DNA from: JAAAOZ01 sp964496595
GTDB taxonomy: Bacteria; Chloroflexota; Anaerolineae; B4-G1; SLSP01
Assembly: GCA_964496595.1 (NCBI GenBank)
Contig: CAZCAI010000019.1
Span: forward strand, 1 to 41,380
Length of the DNA: 41,380 nt
Reading direction: 5' to 3'
A model generated the notes under the pieces. The model searched no databases. It saw nothing but the letters and a program-made list of their open reading frames with translations, and was not told where the DNA came from. Below, piece after piece: positions 23,020 to 31,795 of this stretch (position 1 is its first letter; each line of letters opens with the position of its first letter). The position numbers and the translations under genes were made by a program.

Positions 23020-24581
23020 TCATTCCGGGCGCCCTCCTGATCATCGGCCTGCCGCTCGGCGTCGCCTTCATCGCCCTGCTGCTGACGCCCATCCGCCTGC
23101 TCGCTATGCTGAAGTCGTGGCTCGTTATCTTGACCGCCGCCCTCGTCGGCGTGATCGTCACGGTCGCGCCGCTTGGCGATACCGTAGTCTACCGCTCGTT
23201 CCAGATCATCCTCGGCCGCCCGATGTACATCTTAGGCCGGGAAATGGTCGTCGAGCCGGTCGACCGTCTGCCGCTCGCCTTCCTCTTCTTCACAGCAACG
23301 GGATTATTCATCTTAGCCTGGCGTTTGATCCCGCGCTCCAACTTCTTCCCCTTTGGGCTGATGATGGTGGCCCTGCTGGCCGGCGCCCTGATGGTAAAAC
23401 AGGTCGTCTATGCGGCATTGCTGGTGGAAATGGCGGCAATTCTGGCTATTTTTCCGTTACACGAGCCGCGCCGCGCCGCCCGTATCTCGCCAGCCAAATC
23501 GCCGCCCACAGACAACTCGCCAGGAGAAGAGAACACATTAGCCCCCCATCAACAAAAAAGCGCATCGACGCGCTACAGCACCCACACGCAAGGCGGATTG
23601 CGCTACATCTCGTATATGTCTTTGGCGCTCCCCGGCCTGATGATTACGCACTTATTGCTGGAGTTATTCATCATCTTCCCCAACGATCTGGGACTGCTGC
23701 AATCTGCAACCGCCCTTTTGGGAATTTCGTTCGCGATTTTGTTGGGCGCTATTCCCTTCCAATCGTGGATCTCCACCGTGGCGATGGATGGATCGCCGCC
23801 CGTCGTGACCTTCCTCTTCACCGTTAACCTGGGGACGGTCTGGTTTATGTTGTTAGCTTATTTAGAATCCTACACCTGGCTGAGCCAACAGGCCGCCTTC
23901 GGGCCGCTTTTCACCATCATCGGCCTGCTGATGATGGGCATCGGCGGCCTGCTGGCCGCCTCACAGCGGCGATTGGGACGCCTGCTCGGCTATGCGACGC
24001 TGGTAGATAACGGCGCGATGTTCGTCGCGCTGGGCACGCAACAGGTCGCCGGCCTGACGTTGATGATTATGATGCTGCTCGCCCGGCCCTTTGCCATGGG
24101 CTTGATGGCCGTGGGCTTGGATGGCCTGCGCCATTTGGGCGGGGGCGAGGATCTGCCCCAAGCCGTGAGAGGCGGCGCATGGCGAGCGCCATGGCGTGCA
24201 CTGGCCTTCTTAGTCGGCGGCATCGCGATGGCCGGCTTCCCCATCTCCCTGGGATTCACCGCGCGCTGGGGACTCTATCGCATCCTGGCGGATCGCAACC
24301 TCCTCGAGGCCCTCATCGCTCTGCTGGGCAGCGCCGGCGTGATGATGGGCTTGATCAGCGCCATTGAAAACCTGCTCACGGACCCGACTCATCCGCAGGA
24401 CACGGCGCCGCCATCGTCGCACTCACAGCCACGACCGCGCCCCGCTCTTCAAGAGGATACTATCGTCGTCATTATGATCATTGTGTTGATGGGGACGGTG
24501 CTGGGATTGGGAATTTTTCCCCACTACGCCAGCCGCGTCGCGCTTCAGTTGGCCGAAGGATTTACATTTCTTGCACCATGA
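23016..24581 (+). CDS. Complex I/Mrp antiporter-like membrane subunit
   Basis: A 521-residue NuoM/NuoN/MrpD-type protein with about 13-14 helices. IPFQSWISTVAMDGSPPVV gives the family PF-x-x-W motif (P247); the residue five before it is L242, so the conserved TM7 lysine is missing. E138 (LLVEMAAIL) fits the TM5 glutamate. A hydrophilic, probably disordered insert of about 40 residues (SPPTDNSPGEENTLAPHQQ) sits between helices near residues 150-195, unusual in this family. GTG start at 23016 behind AGGAGG (23004-23009). It may be a structural subunit rather than a pump. The histidine kinase gene begins 15 nt after its stop. Confidence 0.78.
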   Translation: MIIPGALLIIGLPLGVAFIALLLTPIRLLAMLKSWLVILTAALVGVIVTVAPLGDTVVYRSFQIILGRPMYILGREMVVEPVDRLPLAFLFFTATGLFILAWRLIPRSNFFPFGLMMVALLAGALMVKQVVYAALLVEMAAILAIFPLHEPRRAARISPAKSPPTDNSPGEENTLAPHQQKSASTRYSTHTQGGLRYISYMSLALPGLMITHLLLELFIIFPNDLGLLQSATALLGISFAILLGAIPFQSWISTVAMDGSPPVVTFLFTVNLGTVWFMLLAYLESYTWLSQQAAFGPLFTIIGLLMMGIGGLLAASQRRLGRLLGYATLVDNGAMFVALGTQQVAGLTLMIMMLLARPFAMGLMAVGLDGLRHLGGGEDLPQAVRGGAWRAPWRALAFLVGGIAMAGFPISLGFTARWGLYRILADRNLLEALIALLGSAGVMMGLISAIENLLTDPTHPQDTAPPSSHSQPRPRPALQEDTIVVIMIIVLMGTVLGLGIFPHYASRVALQLAEGFTFLAP

Positions 24582-24596
24582 CCACATAAGGCGCCT

Positions 24597-26261
24597 ATGT
24601 CATTGGATCTGTTAGATTTTCGCATTCGACAACGAGATTATTTACTGCGCATCACGCGCGCCATCGTCTCGCGCCTGAAGCTGCGCGCGGTACTGCGAAT
24701 GATCCTCCAGGCTTCCGTTGATATGCTCCAAGGCCAATTGGGCCTGATCGCGCTCCGCGACCAGGAAGAGCAGCACGAGTTCTCTTTTTGGGCGAGTTAC
24801 GGTCTGCCCCCCGTCCTGGTCGATTCGTTCCTACCACTGGTCAAGGATGTGCCCGATGTCTCCTCCGTGGAGGAGTTCCAAATTCCCCACATCTCCGAAA
24901 AGCTCCAGGAGATCGCCGAAGAGACAGGGCTGCTGCTGCGGCAGGTGGTCTCGCTCCCGATGGTTGTGGATGAGACGTTCTTGGGCGTGATCTTTATCTT
25001 TCGCTCCCACAGCCACAGCTTTTCGGCGGATGACCGGCAGATTTTGGCCAGCTTTGCCGATTACGCGGCCATCGCGGTGAACAACGCGCGGCTCTATGAA
25101 TCGGTGGATACGGAACGGCGCCGCCTGGACGCGCTGCTAGACGCCAGCGCGGATGGCATCATGGTGATGGGGCCGGATCTGACGCTGGAACGCTTTAATC
25201 AAGCGCTCACGATGTTGACAGGCTGGCCCGCCAAGGCCGCGACGGGCAAGAAGCATCACGAGATCATCACCTGGGCGCGACGTCGCTCGGCGGAGACAAA
25301 ATCGGCTTCGAGATTACAGGATTTGACGTTGGAGCAAGCGGTGTCGCAGGGATGGCCCCGGCGCGAGGGGCAATCGCTGTACATCGAAGGCGACTTGCTG
25401 CGCCGCAACAGCAGCACCATCTCGGTAGGCATCACCTACGCGCCGCTGACGACGCGCAGCGGCCATCTGCTCAACATCATCGGCATCGTGCGCGACATCA
25501 CGCACTTCCAGGAGGCCAATCAACTCAAAGACACCTTCATCTCCGTGGTCTCCCACGAGTTGAAGACGCCGATCGCCATCATCAAGGGCTACGCGGAGAC
25601 GATGAGCCGCCCGGAGGCGTGGGAACAGCCGGAGATGATGGGCGAGCTATCCTCAGCCATCATCGAGGAGGCCGACCGCCTGGCGCGCCTGGTGGATGAT
25701 CTGCTAGATGTCTCACAACTTCAAGCCGGGGGATTGAGCTTCCGTCAAGTGGAAGATGTGGATCTCTCTGACATCGCGCGGCAGGTTGTAAATCGCTACC
25801 AACCGCGAACATCAGAGCACGAATTACGCCTGAATTTTCCGCCGAACTTCCCAACGATTGAGGGCGATCCGCAACGGATCGAGCAGGTGTTGGACAACCT
25901 GGTCTCGAACGCCATCAAATACTCACCGCACGGCGGGGAGATCATCATCCAGGGCGAGGCCAGCCCGGCAGAGGTAAAAATCTCCGTCAGCGATGAGGGC
26001 GTCGGCATCCCGCTGGAGGAGCAAGAGCGCATCTTCGAGCACTTCTACCGCGTGAAAGGGCCGGAGACGCGCGCAGTCTCCGGCGCCGGGCTGGGCCTCT
26101 ACCTCACGCGCGCCATCGTGCGCGCGCACGGCGGGCGCATCTGGGTCCGAAGCACATCCGGGCAAGGCGCGACCTTTTACATCGCCCTGCCCCGCGAGAC
26201 ACGCATCACCCTCTGGGGCGAAGAGAAGCAGATCATCGACCTGCCGCTGCGGGATTCTTAA
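24597..26261 (+). CDS. GAF-PAS sensor histidine kinase
   Basis: A 554-residue soluble kinase. A GAF domain (about 25-170), a PAS domain (about 180-305, LDALLDASADGIMVMGPD onwards), HisKA with the phosphorylated H320 in VSHELKTP, then the ATPase: N-box NLVSNAIKYSPHGG, G1 DEGVGI, F-box FEHFYR, G2 GAGLGLYL. No membrane helix, so it senses a cytoplasmic signal through GAF/PAS. No response regulator lies next to it. It is the last gene of the antiporter-like operon (15 nt gap), suggesting that it reports on or responds to energy state, redox or ion flux; that link is inference. The ribosome-binding site is weak (TAAGG). Confidence 0.92.
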   Translation: MSLDLLDFRIRQRDYLLRITRAIVSRLKLRAVLRMILQASVDMLQGQLGLIALRDQEEQHEFSFWASYGLPPVLVDSFLPLVKDVPDVSSVEEFQIPHISEKLQEIAEETGLLLRQVVSLPMVVDETFLGVIFIFRSHSHSFSADDRQILASFADYAAIAVNNARLYESVDTERRRLDALLDASADGIMVMGPDLTLERFNQALTMLTGWPAKAATGKKHHEIITWARRRSAETKSASRLQDLTLEQAVSQGWPRREGQSLYIEGDLLRRNSSTISVGITYAPLTTRSGHLLNIIGIVRDITHFQEANQLKDTFISVVSHELKTPIAIIKGYAETMSRPEAWEQPEMMGELSSAIIEEADRLARLVDDLLDVSQLQAGGLSFRQVEDVDLSDIARQVVNRYQPRTSEHELRLNFPPNFPTIEGDPQRIEQVLDNLVSNAIKYSPHGGEIIIQGEASPAEVKISVSDEGVGIPLEEQERIFEHFYRVKGPETRAVSGAGLGLYLTRAIVRAHGGRIWVRSTSGQGATFYIALPRETRITLWGEEKQIIDLPLRDS

Positions 26262-26270
26262 CCGAACGCG

Positions 26271-26368
26271 ACCCTGGCGAAGGTTGCAAAGGCCCCTTAA
26301 TCCAAAATTATCTTTAAAGAGCTAAGAGATCCTAGACTTGAGAGAATTTCCGTACCCTTCGCCAGGGT
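26271..26368. repeat. Intergenic segment bounded by ACCCTGGCGAAGG inverted repeats
   Basis: ACCCTGGCGAAGG (26271-26283) and its exact reverse complement (26356-26368) bracket 98 bp directly after the histidine kinase stop. Its left end matches the end of the 14924-15184 segment. It could act as an end-of-operon structure, as an element, or both. Downstream to the next ATG (26437) an AT-rich stretch with TATAGT (near 26415) may hold the promoter of the CpXC gene. Confidence 0.6.
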
Positions 26369-26436
26369 GACGAACACGACCTTGTTGAGACGAAAATATA
26401 TAAACCTAACAAGTATAGTACGAAGGAGACGACGTA

Positions 26437-27858
26437 ATGGCATCCCAATTTTACGCAACTGTGACCTGCCCGGCATGTGGTAATCAATTTCGGACGCCGG
26501 TCACGCAGGTTTTAGATGTTCGCGCCGATCCACAGGCCAAGAATCGCATGCTGCAAGGCGCGGTCAACGTGGCCGTATGCCCCTCATGTGGCATGGGCGG
26601 CGCGCTGAATTTACCCTTTATCTACCATGATCCCGAAAAAGAGGCGGCGCTAATCTATCTACCCGCCGAGGTCGGCAAAAATGAGGTACAACGGCAGCAG
26701 GCCGCCGGCAAGCTCACCCAGCAACTAATGGATTCGCTGCCGCAGGAGGAGCGCAAGGGCTATCTCTTGCAGCCAGAGACCTTCCTCGGGCTGGAGACAA
26801 TGATCAAGCGGGTCTTGGAGCTGGAAGGCGTCACGGAAGAGGATATGGCGCGCAGCCAGCAGCAACGCCAGCTCGTCGACAAGCTGCTCCAGGCCGAGGA
26901 CGAGGAGGCCTGGCAAGCGCTGTTAGATGAGAACGAGGAACTGTTAGACGAGGAATTCTTCGGCATGCTCAATTACATCGTGCAGATGGTCTCCCGGAGC
27001 CAGGCCGCCGAGGAGCAGATGGAGAAGATCCAGCAACTCTACGATTTCCTGGTCAACCAAAGTGAGGCCGGTCGCCGCTTGGCCGCGCGATCAGAAGCCA
27101 TCGAGGGCTTTTTCGAGGACCCCAGTCACGAGACCCTCATCGACGCCCTGAAGAAGGCGCCCGATGACGAGACCATCGGCACGCTGGTGCAATCGGGCGC
27201 GGAGTTGATGGACTACGCTTTCTTCCAGAAATTCACCAGGCGCATCCAAGAGGCCGAAGGCGAAGAGGAAGCGCAACTCAAGCAACTCCGCCGGAAAATC
27301 CTGGATCAGCGGGAAGCGCTGGCCGAAGCCAGCCGCCAGGCCCTCAACGAGCGAGCTGAACTTCTGAAGAGCCTGACCCAAACCGAAGACCCGCTCAAGA
27401 TGGCCCAGAGCCACCTCTCCGAACTGGACGACGCTTTCCTCTACATCCTCCAACTCAACCTCGCCGAGGCCAGGCGCAACAACGATCAAGAGGCCTTTGA
27501 GGCATTGCAAGCGGTCGCGGAGGTCATCAACAAGGTGATGGAAGGCCAGATGCCGCCGGAGATGGTGCTCCTGCGCCATCTGATGGTCGCCGAATCCGAC
27601 GAAGACCTCACCCAAATCCTGGAACAAAATCGCCGCCTTCTCAGCCCTCAATTCTTCCAGTTCCTTGAGATGCTAGAGCAACGCAGCCGAGGGGAAGGCC
27701 AGGAAGAGGAGGCCGACCGGCTCAGCGAAATCCGTGCCAAAGCGCAAGCTCATGCACATGAAGGCGCCCCTGGCCCGCAACCGCCACAACCACCCCAACA
27801 GCCACCCGCCAGCGGGGAAAAACAGACCCCATCCGGCCTCATTATCGCCAAACACTAA
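26437..27858 (+). CDS. CpXC-domain zinc-ribbon protein
   Basis: A 473-residue cytoplasmic protein. The N-terminal 60-odd residues form a CpXC domain: C11/C14 (CPAC) and C48/C51 (CPSC) would bind one zinc, as in this poorly understood family. The remaining about 400 residues are strongly acidic and helical with coiled-coil character (for example AEEQMEKIQQLYDFLVNQ and AEGEEEAQLKQLRRK), followed by a Pro/Gln-rich tail (PQPPQPPQQPP). Function unknown; an adaptor or regulatory role is a guess. Strong GAAGGAG site, single-gene transcript closed by a hairpin at 27872-27910. Confidence 0.8.
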   Translation: MASQFYATVTCPACGNQFRTPVTQVLDVRADPQAKNRMLQGAVNVAVCPSCGMGGALNLPFIYHDPEKEAALIYLPAEVGKNEVQRQQAAGKLTQQLMDSLPQEERKGYLLQPETFLGLETMIKRVLELEGVTEEDMARSQQQRQLVDKLLQAEDEEAWQALLDENEELLDEEFFGMLNYIVQMVSRSQAAEEQMEKIQQLYDFLVNQSEAGRRLAARSEAIEGFFEDPSHETLIDALKKAPDDETIGTLVQSGAELMDYAFFQKFTRRIQEAEGEEEAQLKQLRRKILDQREALAEASRQALNERAELLKSLTQTEDPLKMAQSHLSELDDAFLYILQLNLAEARRNNDQEAFEALQAVAEVINKVMEGQMPPEMVLLRHLMVAESDEDLTQILEQNRRLLSPQFFQFLEMLEQRSRGEGQEEEADRLSEIRAKAQAHAHEGAPGPQPPQPPQQPPASGEKQTPSGLIIAKH

Positions 27859-27871
27859 ATTAACTCACGCC

Positions 27872-27910
27872 AGCGGGATGCGCGCTCAAACCTACGACGC
27901 GCATCCCGCT
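27872..27910 (+). terminator. Terminator of the CpXC gene
   Basis: AGCGGGATGCGCG (27872-27884) and CGCGCATCCCGCT (27898-27910) form a perfect 13-bp stem with a 13-nt loop, 13 nt after the stop. Only TTC follows, so the U-tract is poor. Confidence 0.7.
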
Positions 27911-27939
27911 TTCAAATCGATGATAGTTTCGCCTTCGCC

Positions 27940-28007
27940 GCCCGTGAATAAAGTCCACGGGCTAAAAGAACAAAGCCTCCCAGGCTCATATCGTTCTCTG
28001 AGCCTGG
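27940..28007. repeat. Double-hairpin intergenic repeat
   Basis: Two adjacent stem-loops: GCCCGTG/CACGGGC (27940-27946 with 27956-27962) and CCAGGCTCA/TGAGCCTGG (27980-27988 with 27999-28007), joined by CTAAAAGAACAAAGCCT. Layout of a GCCCGTG..CACGGGC stem followed by a short purine-rich joint and a second stem is that of dispersed palindromes common in such genomes. Confidence 0.55.
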
Positions 28008-28109
28008 ATGTTTACGTCTAGGCGATGACTTTCTGACCTTCGACGATTGATCTGAGAAAACTTTCAACCCGTAACGTGCAACTTTCAACTAACTTGAGGA
28101 GGAGAACGC

Positions 28110-30899
28110 ATGTCTCGAGAGAAATTGATTCTAATTGATGGACATTCGCTCGCCTACCGCGCCTATCACGCGCTGCCCGATACGATCAAAACCGCCGGCG
28201 GGGAGCCGACCAACGCCACCTACGGCTTCACTTCGATGCTGCTCAAGGTGTTGGAGGAAGAGCAACCCGATTACGCCATCGTCACCTTCGATAAGGGGCC
28301 GTCGTTCCGCGTGGAGCTTTACCCCGACTACAAGGCCCATCGCGAGAAGATGCCCGATGAGATGCGCCAGCAGATGCAGCGCATCCGCGAGGTCGTCGCG
28401 GCCTTTGGCCTGCCCCGCGTCGAATTGGACGACTACGAGGCCGACGATCTCTTGGGCACGCTCTCCCGCCAGGCCGCCGAGGCCGGGCTGGACGTCGTGA
28501 TCGTCACGGGCGACCGCGACGCGCTCCAACTGGTGACAGATCAGATCACCGTGCTCACCTCCGGGCGGCGCTTTGCGGACACCCAGCGCTACACCCCGGA
28601 GAAAGTCCGCCAAAAGTACGACGGCCTGCGCCCGGATCAGCTCATCGACCACAAGGCGCTGATCGGGGATCGCTCCGACAACATCCCCGGCGTCTACGGC
28701 GTGGGCGAAAAAGGCGCCGCCAGGATGCTCAAGACGTACGGCGCGTTGGACGAAATCTACGCCCATCTGGACGAACTCTCGACGCGCTATCACAACGCGC
28801 TAGAAAAGGGCCGCGACGACGCCTACCTCAGCCGGAACCTGGGGCGCATCCGATGCGACGCGCCCCTCAAGCTTGATCTGGAGGCCGCCCGGCTCAGCCA
28901 AGGCTTCGATCACGAGGCCGTCCTGAGCTTGATGCAAACGCTCGAATTCCGCTCGCTGCTGAAGCGCCTGCCCGCGTTGGGCATTCCCACCGGGGTTGAA
29001 TCACCTACCCCTTCTTCCGAAGAACAACTCTCCCTCTTCGGCGAGGATCTGGACGAAGCGCCCGCCGCCTCGGACGCGGCCTATCATCTTGTCGATAACG
29101 AGGATGCGCTCGCCGCGTTGGTCGCCCAGCTTCGCCAGGCCTCCGTCATCACCATCGACACCGAAACCACCAGCACCGACGCGCTCCAGGCCGACCTGGT
29201 CGGCATCGCGATCACGGATCGGGCCGAGGAGGCGTGGTATCTGCCTATCCAGGCCCCCGCCGGCGCGCCGACGCTCTCCTTAGCGACCGTTCAGGAGCAG
29301 TTAGGCCCCCTCCTCACCGACGCCACCATCCACAAGCGCGGGCATAATCTCAAATACGACCTGGAAGTGCTGGCGCGCCACGATCTGCCTGTAAAAGGCC
29401 AACTCTACGACACGATGATCGCCGCGTGGCTCATCACGCCCGATGCTCGCAACCTGGGCCTCAAGGATTTGGCCTGGAAGCGCCTGGGCGTACAGATGAC
29501 CGAGATCACCCAGCTCATCGGCAAGGGCAAATCCCAGACAACGATGGATCAGGCGCCGGTGGCGCAGGTGCTGCCCTACGCCGCCGCCGACGCCGACCTC
29601 ACCCATCGATTGGCGGAGAAGCTGCGACCGGAGTTGGAGAAGCATCAACTGCTCCCTCTCTTCCACGATCTGGAGATGCCGCTGGCGCCGGTCTTGGTCG
29701 ATATGGAACTCAACGGCGTGAAGATCGACACCGCGCAATTGGAGAAGCTTTCGCGCGAGTTGCGTCGGCGGCTCAAGGAGATTCGAGAGGAAATTTACCG
29801 TCAGGCCGGGACCCAATTCAACATCAACTCCACGCAGCAGCTCTCCGAAGTGCTCTTCGACCGCCTGGGCCTGCCGACGCGCGGCGTGCCCAAGACGAAA
29901 TCCGGCTACTACACCACCCGCGCTTCGGTGCTGGAGCGCCTGAAGAAGCAACATCCCCTCGTCGCGATGATTCTGGATTATCGCGAACTGGCGAAGCTCA
30001 AATCGACCTACATCGACGCGCTGGCGGAGCTGGTCAACCCGGAGACGGGGCGAATCCACACCTCCTATAATCAGACCGGGACCGTGACGGGGCGCCTCTC
30101 GTCGAGCAATCCCAACTTGCAGAACATCCCCATCCGCACCGAGGAGGGCCGGCGCGTGCGCAGCGCCTTCGTCTCGGAGGAGGGCTGGCTGCTGATCGGC
30201 GCGGACTACTCGCAGGTGGAGTTACGCGTGATGGCGCACGTCTCCGAGGATGAAGGGCTAATCGAGGCGTTCCGGCGCGGCGAGGACATCCACACCACCA
30301 CGGCGGCGGCGGTCTATGGCGTGCCCCAAGACGAGGTGAGCTACGAGATGCGGCGCATCGCCAAGGCCGTGAACTTCGGGCTGATCTACGGCCAGGGCGC
30401 CTACGGCTTAGCTCGTCAGATCGACGTCCAGACCAAGGAGGCCGAGGCCTTTATCGAGCGCTACTTCGAGCGCTTCCCGCGCGTGCAGAGCTACATGGAG
30501 CAGATCGAGCAGCAGGCGGAGGAGCATGGCTACGTCGAGACGCTGCTCCATCGACGACGCTACTTCCCGGAGCTGGCGCCCGGCAGTCGCACCTCCCACC
30601 GGCTCCGCCAGGCCGCGCAGCGCATGGCGATCAACACGCCCATTCAGGGCACGGCGGCGGACATCATCAAGTTGGCGATGCTTCGCACCCATCACGAACT
30701 GCGCGCCAACGATCTTCGCACGCGGATGATCCTCCAGGTGCACGACGAGATCGTGCTGGAGGCGCCGGAGAACGAGCGCGAGATCGTCATCCCCCTCCTC
30801 CGCACCGCGATGGAAGGCGCGTTCTCTCTGAAAGTACCGCTCAAGGTCGATATCGAGATCGGCACAAATTGGAACGAGATGACGCCCGTGGAGGGTTGA
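28110..30899 (+). CDS. polA: DNA polymerase I
   Basis: A 929-residue three-domain enzyme for replication-primer removal and repair. 5'-nuclease (about 1-290): LIDGHSLAYRAYHAL, DYEADDLLGTL, VTGDRDALQLV, IGDRSDNIPGV. 3'-5' exonuclease (about 320-510): the metal-binding residues appear intact in TIDTETTSTD, RGHNLKYDLEVLA and YAAADADLTHRL, so proofreading is probably active. Polymerase: motif A DYSQVELRVMAH, motif B RRIAKAVNFGLIYGQGAYG, motif C QVHDEIVLEA. Starts behind GAGGAGGAG. Family-typical length. Convergent with the DUF2202 gene through a shared terminator. Confidence 0.97.
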   Translation: MSREKLILIDGHSLAYRAYHALPDTIKTAGGEPTNATYGFTSMLLKVLEEEQPDYAIVTFDKGPSFRVELYPDYKAHREKMPDEMRQQMQRIREVVAAFGLPRVELDDYEADDLLGTLSRQAAEAGLDVVIVTGDRDALQLVTDQITVLTSGRRFADTQRYTPEKVRQKYDGLRPDQLIDHKALIGDRSDNIPGVYGVGEKGAARMLKTYGALDEIYAHLDELSTRYHNALEKGRDDAYLSRNLGRIRCDAPLKLDLEAARLSQGFDHEAVLSLMQTLEFRSLLKRLPALGIPTGVESPTPSSEEQLSLFGEDLDEAPAASDAAYHLVDNEDALAALVAQLRQASVITIDTETTSTDALQADLVGIAITDRAEEAWYLPIQAPAGAPTLSLATVQEQLGPLLTDATIHKRGHNLKYDLEVLARHDLPVKGQLYDTMIAAWLITPDARNLGLKDLAWKRLGVQMTEITQLIGKGKSQTTMDQAPVAQVLPYAAADADLTHRLAEKLRPELEKHQLLPLFHDLEMPLAPVLVDMELNGVKIDTAQLEKLSRELRRRLKEIREEIYRQAGTQFNINSTQQLSEVLFDRLGLPTRGVPKTKSGYYTTRASVLERLKKQHPLVAMILDYRELAKLKSTYIDALAELVNPETGRIHTSYNQTGTVTGRLSSSNPNLQNIPIRTEEGRRVRSAFVSEEGWLLIGADYSQVELRVMAHVSEDEGLIEAFRRGEDIHTTTAAAVYGVPQDEVSYEMRRIAKAVNFGLIYGQGAYGLARQIDVQTKEAEAFIERYFERFPRVQSYMEQIEQQAEEHGYVETLLHRRRYFPELAPGSRTSHRLRQAAQRMAINTPIQGTAADIIKLAMLRTHHELRANDLRTRMILQVHDEIVLEAPENEREIVIPLLRTAMEGAFSLKVPLKVDIEIGTNWNEMTPVEG

Positions 30900-30923
30900 C
30901 CTCATCTTGTATCACCCACGTCA

Positions 30924-30956
30924 AAAAGGCCGACCTCGTTAAGAGGCCGGCCTTTT
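30924..30956. terminator. Bidirectional terminator between polA and the DUF2202 gene
   Basis: A 14-bp stem with one mismatch, AAAAGGCCGACCTC (30924-30937) and GAGGCCGGCCTTTT (30943-30956), loop GTTAA. T-runs on both strands let it end both convergent transcripts. Confidence 0.88.
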
Positions 30957-30994
30957 GTTTGTCTGTTGCTACGATAAGATACTTCTGGAGTTTC

Positions 30995-31732
30995 TTACCG
31001 TCCGCAGTAGCTGCCGTCGCGGTACGCGGCGCCCGTTCCTGCCGATCCGGCCGCTCCACCCCGACCACGTCCGCCCTGCGCTGGGCGATCCGCAGTAGCG
31101 CCGCCCCATCCGCCAGCGCCAACGCCCGACCCCAGCCCATCACAATCTTCGCAGATCACGCCATCCTCGCAGGCCTCGAAGGCCGGCAGGTGATTCTCCA
31201 GCGAGGCGCGCTGCAAATTCTCGAAGACGCGCAGCACATCGGACTGATCGAAGAGGGGCATCAGTTCATCGTAGAGCGCGCCATCCGCGATCTCCGCCTC
31301 GACGCCGGCCGCGCAGGCGGCTTCCAATGTATCAAAGCTCGGCAGATCCGTCGCGGCGGGGGCCGCCGGGGCCGTCACGCCATAGCGCTCGAAGATATTG
31401 AGCAGCGCGTTGACGTGCGTCTGCTCCGAACGCGCAATCGATGCGAACGGTTGCTCTGTCCCAAACGCATCCATTACCGATTCGTACAGGGCCACCGCGC
31501 CATATTCCTCTTCCAGCGCCTCAACCAACGCGGCTTCCTGATCCGCCGTGAGATCGCCCGCTGCGACGGGCAATCCGACGCCATCCCCCAGGCCAAAGCC
31601 CTTGCGTCCGCCCCCTCGCGAATCCGGCGGGCCGCCAGCGGCCAGCGTCGCCAGCGGCATCGCCAACGCCACCATCACCACAACCAACACTCCCAACATC
31701 CAACGCACTTGCTTACCACGCTTCGTCAACAT
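30995..31732 (-). CDS. Secreted DUF2202 ferritin-like protein with Gly-rich tail
   Basis: A 245-residue protein with a signal peptide (about 1-32, ends LATLAAG). The core (about 60-185) carries ferritin-like metal positions of the DUF2202 family: E76 in EEEYGAV, E103/H106 in SEQTHVN, E147/E156 region and E179/H181 in SLENHLPA. It may bind iron or copper outside the cell. After that comes a CEDC-like segment (EDGVICEDCDGLG) and a Gly/Arg-rich low-complexity tail of about 50 residues ending in DGSYCGR. Function of DUF2202 proteins is not established. Monocistronic. Confidence 0.82.
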   Translation of the reverse strand: MLTKRGKQVRWMLGVLVVVMVALAMPLATLAAGGPPDSRGGGRKGFGLGDGVGLPVAAGDLTADQEAALVEALEEEYGAVALYESVMDAFGTEQPFASIARSEQTHVNALLNIFERYGVTAPAAPAATDLPSFDTLEAACAAGVEAEIADGALYDELMPLFDQSDVLRVFENLQRASLENHLPAFEACEDGVICEDCDGLGSGVGAGGWGGATADRPAQGGRGRGGAAGSAGTGAAYRDGSYCGR

Positions 31733-31786
31733 CTCACATACCTCCTGTTTGTTTGAATAGATGAACTCTGTTTCTTAACTGTCTCT

Positions 31787-31795
31787 ACTATACCA
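31787..31795 (-). promoter_or_regulatory. Extended -10 of the DUF2202 gene
   Basis: On the minus strand TGGTATAGT (hexamer TATAGT at 31787-31792). TTGACG lies 27 nt upstream of the hexamer, too far for a normal -35. A tandem CAGTAGCTA pair lies near 31895-31913. Confidence 0.5.

Noticed and set aside
20747..24581. Group 4 hydrogenase or complete complex I operon
   Set aside because: No NiFe large/small subunit, quinone-site or ferredoxin-type gene nearby; only antiporter-like and small membrane subunits.
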